Source: Schizochytrium sp. CCTCC M209059 (Eukaryota > Sar > Bigyra > Thraustochytrida > Thraustochytriidae). Taken from it: a stretch of DNA of 64,000 bases. Position numbers and translations under genes: made by a program. Where the stretch lies: the NCBI GenBank assembly GCA_000818945.1, contig KN805396.1:228614-292613 (forward strand). The letters are read 5' to 3'. Below are positions 63,161-64,000 of this stretch, piece by piece. The notes beneath the pieces are model-generated. The model did no database searches. It worked only from the letters and a program-made list of their open reading frames with translations, and was not told where the DNA came from. Within the stretch, counting starts at the first letter, position 1; every line of letters begins with the position of its first letter.

Positions 63161-64000
63161 GTGACTGCCTCGCGACGCGCGCAGGGCCACGGCCTGCAGA
63201 CTGCTCCTGTCGTCTCGTCGGCGATGGACTGCTGATAGCGAACCTCCTGGGCGAAGTTGAAGGGAAGGAAGTGAGACCGAGAGATCGAGAGACCTAGAGA
63301 GTGAGGAATTGAACGAAACGAGGAGCCGATCGGGAACCGAGAGATCTCGGGCGGGGAGAGGGGGACGGGGGGGGGAGTGACGGGTGTACAATCATCAGAC
63401 GCGTTCTACGACCGGACAGGTCTGTCTGTCCACTCGTTTCCTTTCTCACCGGGCTTGACCGGTGGCGACCAGCACGGGCCGCCGAGTCCGGCCTGAGGTC
63501 CTCCTTCCCGAAGGACAAGCTAGCTCGTCGCTTCGCTCGCTCCCTTCGCGACTGATCGGCTGCCTCGAAAAATGAATTTGCGCGATCACCTGCTCGTCGG
63601 AGTTCGCCGACGATGAGTCGCCGCGAGTCGCCGCGCAATCGCTGCGAGCGAGCGAGCACAGGGGTTTAAAATGAAGAATGCTAGGGACTTCCATCCTCAG
63701 GTTTTTGGGCGCGTGCTGAGCTGCGGACGGACGCCAGCGTCGCCGAGCTGCTGGTCGCCAGCCATTCCCGGACTGACCCTCGGCCATCCCGACATAGATG
63801 TCCGGGTAGGCCATGATGCGGCTAAACCAAAAATAAAAAGAAAAAAGAAAAACCGCCAGCAGAGAGAAAATTCCTCGCCTCGCCTCGCCTCGCCTCGCAG
63901 CGTCTCGCCTCGCAGCGCAGCGCCGCACCGCGCGAGCGCGGCCGCCCGCGCGCGTTCGCCCCGTCGCGCGGGGCGGCGTTCGCCGCGGTCGGGCGGGCTC
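62177..64000. other. 3' flank of truncated copy, single satellite unit and GC-rich unit end
   Basis: Repeat of 56375-57764 followed by one 315-bp satellite unit (from 63563) and the CTCGCCTCGCCTCGC-rich unit end (63872-64000). No additional gene. Confidence 0.7.

Larger units (their letters stand above)
58833..64000. repeat. Segmental tandem duplication, unit 2 (5168 bp, ends at window edge)
   Basis: Second copy of unit 1. Length difference to unit 1 is 634 bp, which equals two missing 315-bp satellite units plus one missing AAGC unit. The last bases of the window (GGTCGGGCGGGCTC) are the same as those before the unit 1/unit 2 junction (58819-58832), so the next base should begin a further unit if the array continues. 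Confidence 0.95.

Overview
This is nuclear DNA of a unicellular, gene-dense eukaryote. Genes sit on both strands at roughly one per 3 kb. Most are intronless, but at least four carry short GT-AG introns of 66-170 nt, and start codons have eukaryotic context (for example GCCACCATGG at the WD40 gene). A CEP164-type distal-appendage protein implies a ciliated cell, and a myristoyl/palmitoyl-type G-alpha implies GPCR signalling. The low-complexity linkers, acidic runs and gene style fit a heterotrophic stramenopile such as a thraustochytrid; this placement is inference. The standard genetic code fits all genes.

Layout. 1-1 kb: 5' part of a CDK8-type Mediator kinase (-). 1.5-2.0 kb: 170 perfect CTG triplets between divergent genes. 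2.3-6.1 kb: SLC25 carrier (+), RidA-family deaminase (-), PUB-domain coiled-coil protein (+) behind an imperfect tandem duplication. 6.6-16.1 kb: MORN/C1-like protein (+), DNAJC17-like (+), RNase P subunit RPP30 (-), ER co-chaperone DNAJC3-like (+), PEHE-domain candidate (-). 16.3-25.2 kb: damaged or spliced TIR gene (-), Sec14/CRAL-TRIO protein (+), trypsin-like protease with a novel Cys module (-), basic coiled-coil protein (+), 5'-nucleotidase with EF hands and polyGln (-). 26.5-35.9 kb: WD40 protein with a CaaX end (-), POT1-like telomere protein (+), two unrecognised + strand genes. 35.9-42.9 kb: CEP164 (-) followed by a 121-residue paralogue that keeps only its N-terminal WW module. 43.5-51.9 kb: BART-like protein (-), assembly gap, membrane RING E3 (+), G-alpha (-), mARC-like MOSC enzyme (+).

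52-64 kb is the most unusual region. A large unrecognised gene (52352-56374, one intron) overlaps a head-to-tail segmental duplication. Unit 1 is 53031-58832 (5802 bp). Unit 2 is 58833-64000 (5168 bp) and stops exactly on the unit boundary. The 634-bp difference equals two 315-bp satellite units plus one 4-bp microsatellite unit. Unit 2 carries a 5'-truncated but otherwise intact copy of the gene. The 315-bp satellite keeps an antisense reading frame of 105-residue repeats open.

Functional themes are ordinary eukaryotic housekeeping: transcription and chromatin (CDK8, PEHE), RNA processing (RPP30, DNAJC17-like), ER folding and ubiquitin (DNAJC3, RING, PUB), lipid/peroxisome transport, telomere and cilium. 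No operon-like pathway cluster is evident. CTG/GCC-type triplet repeats recur inside several unrelated genes.
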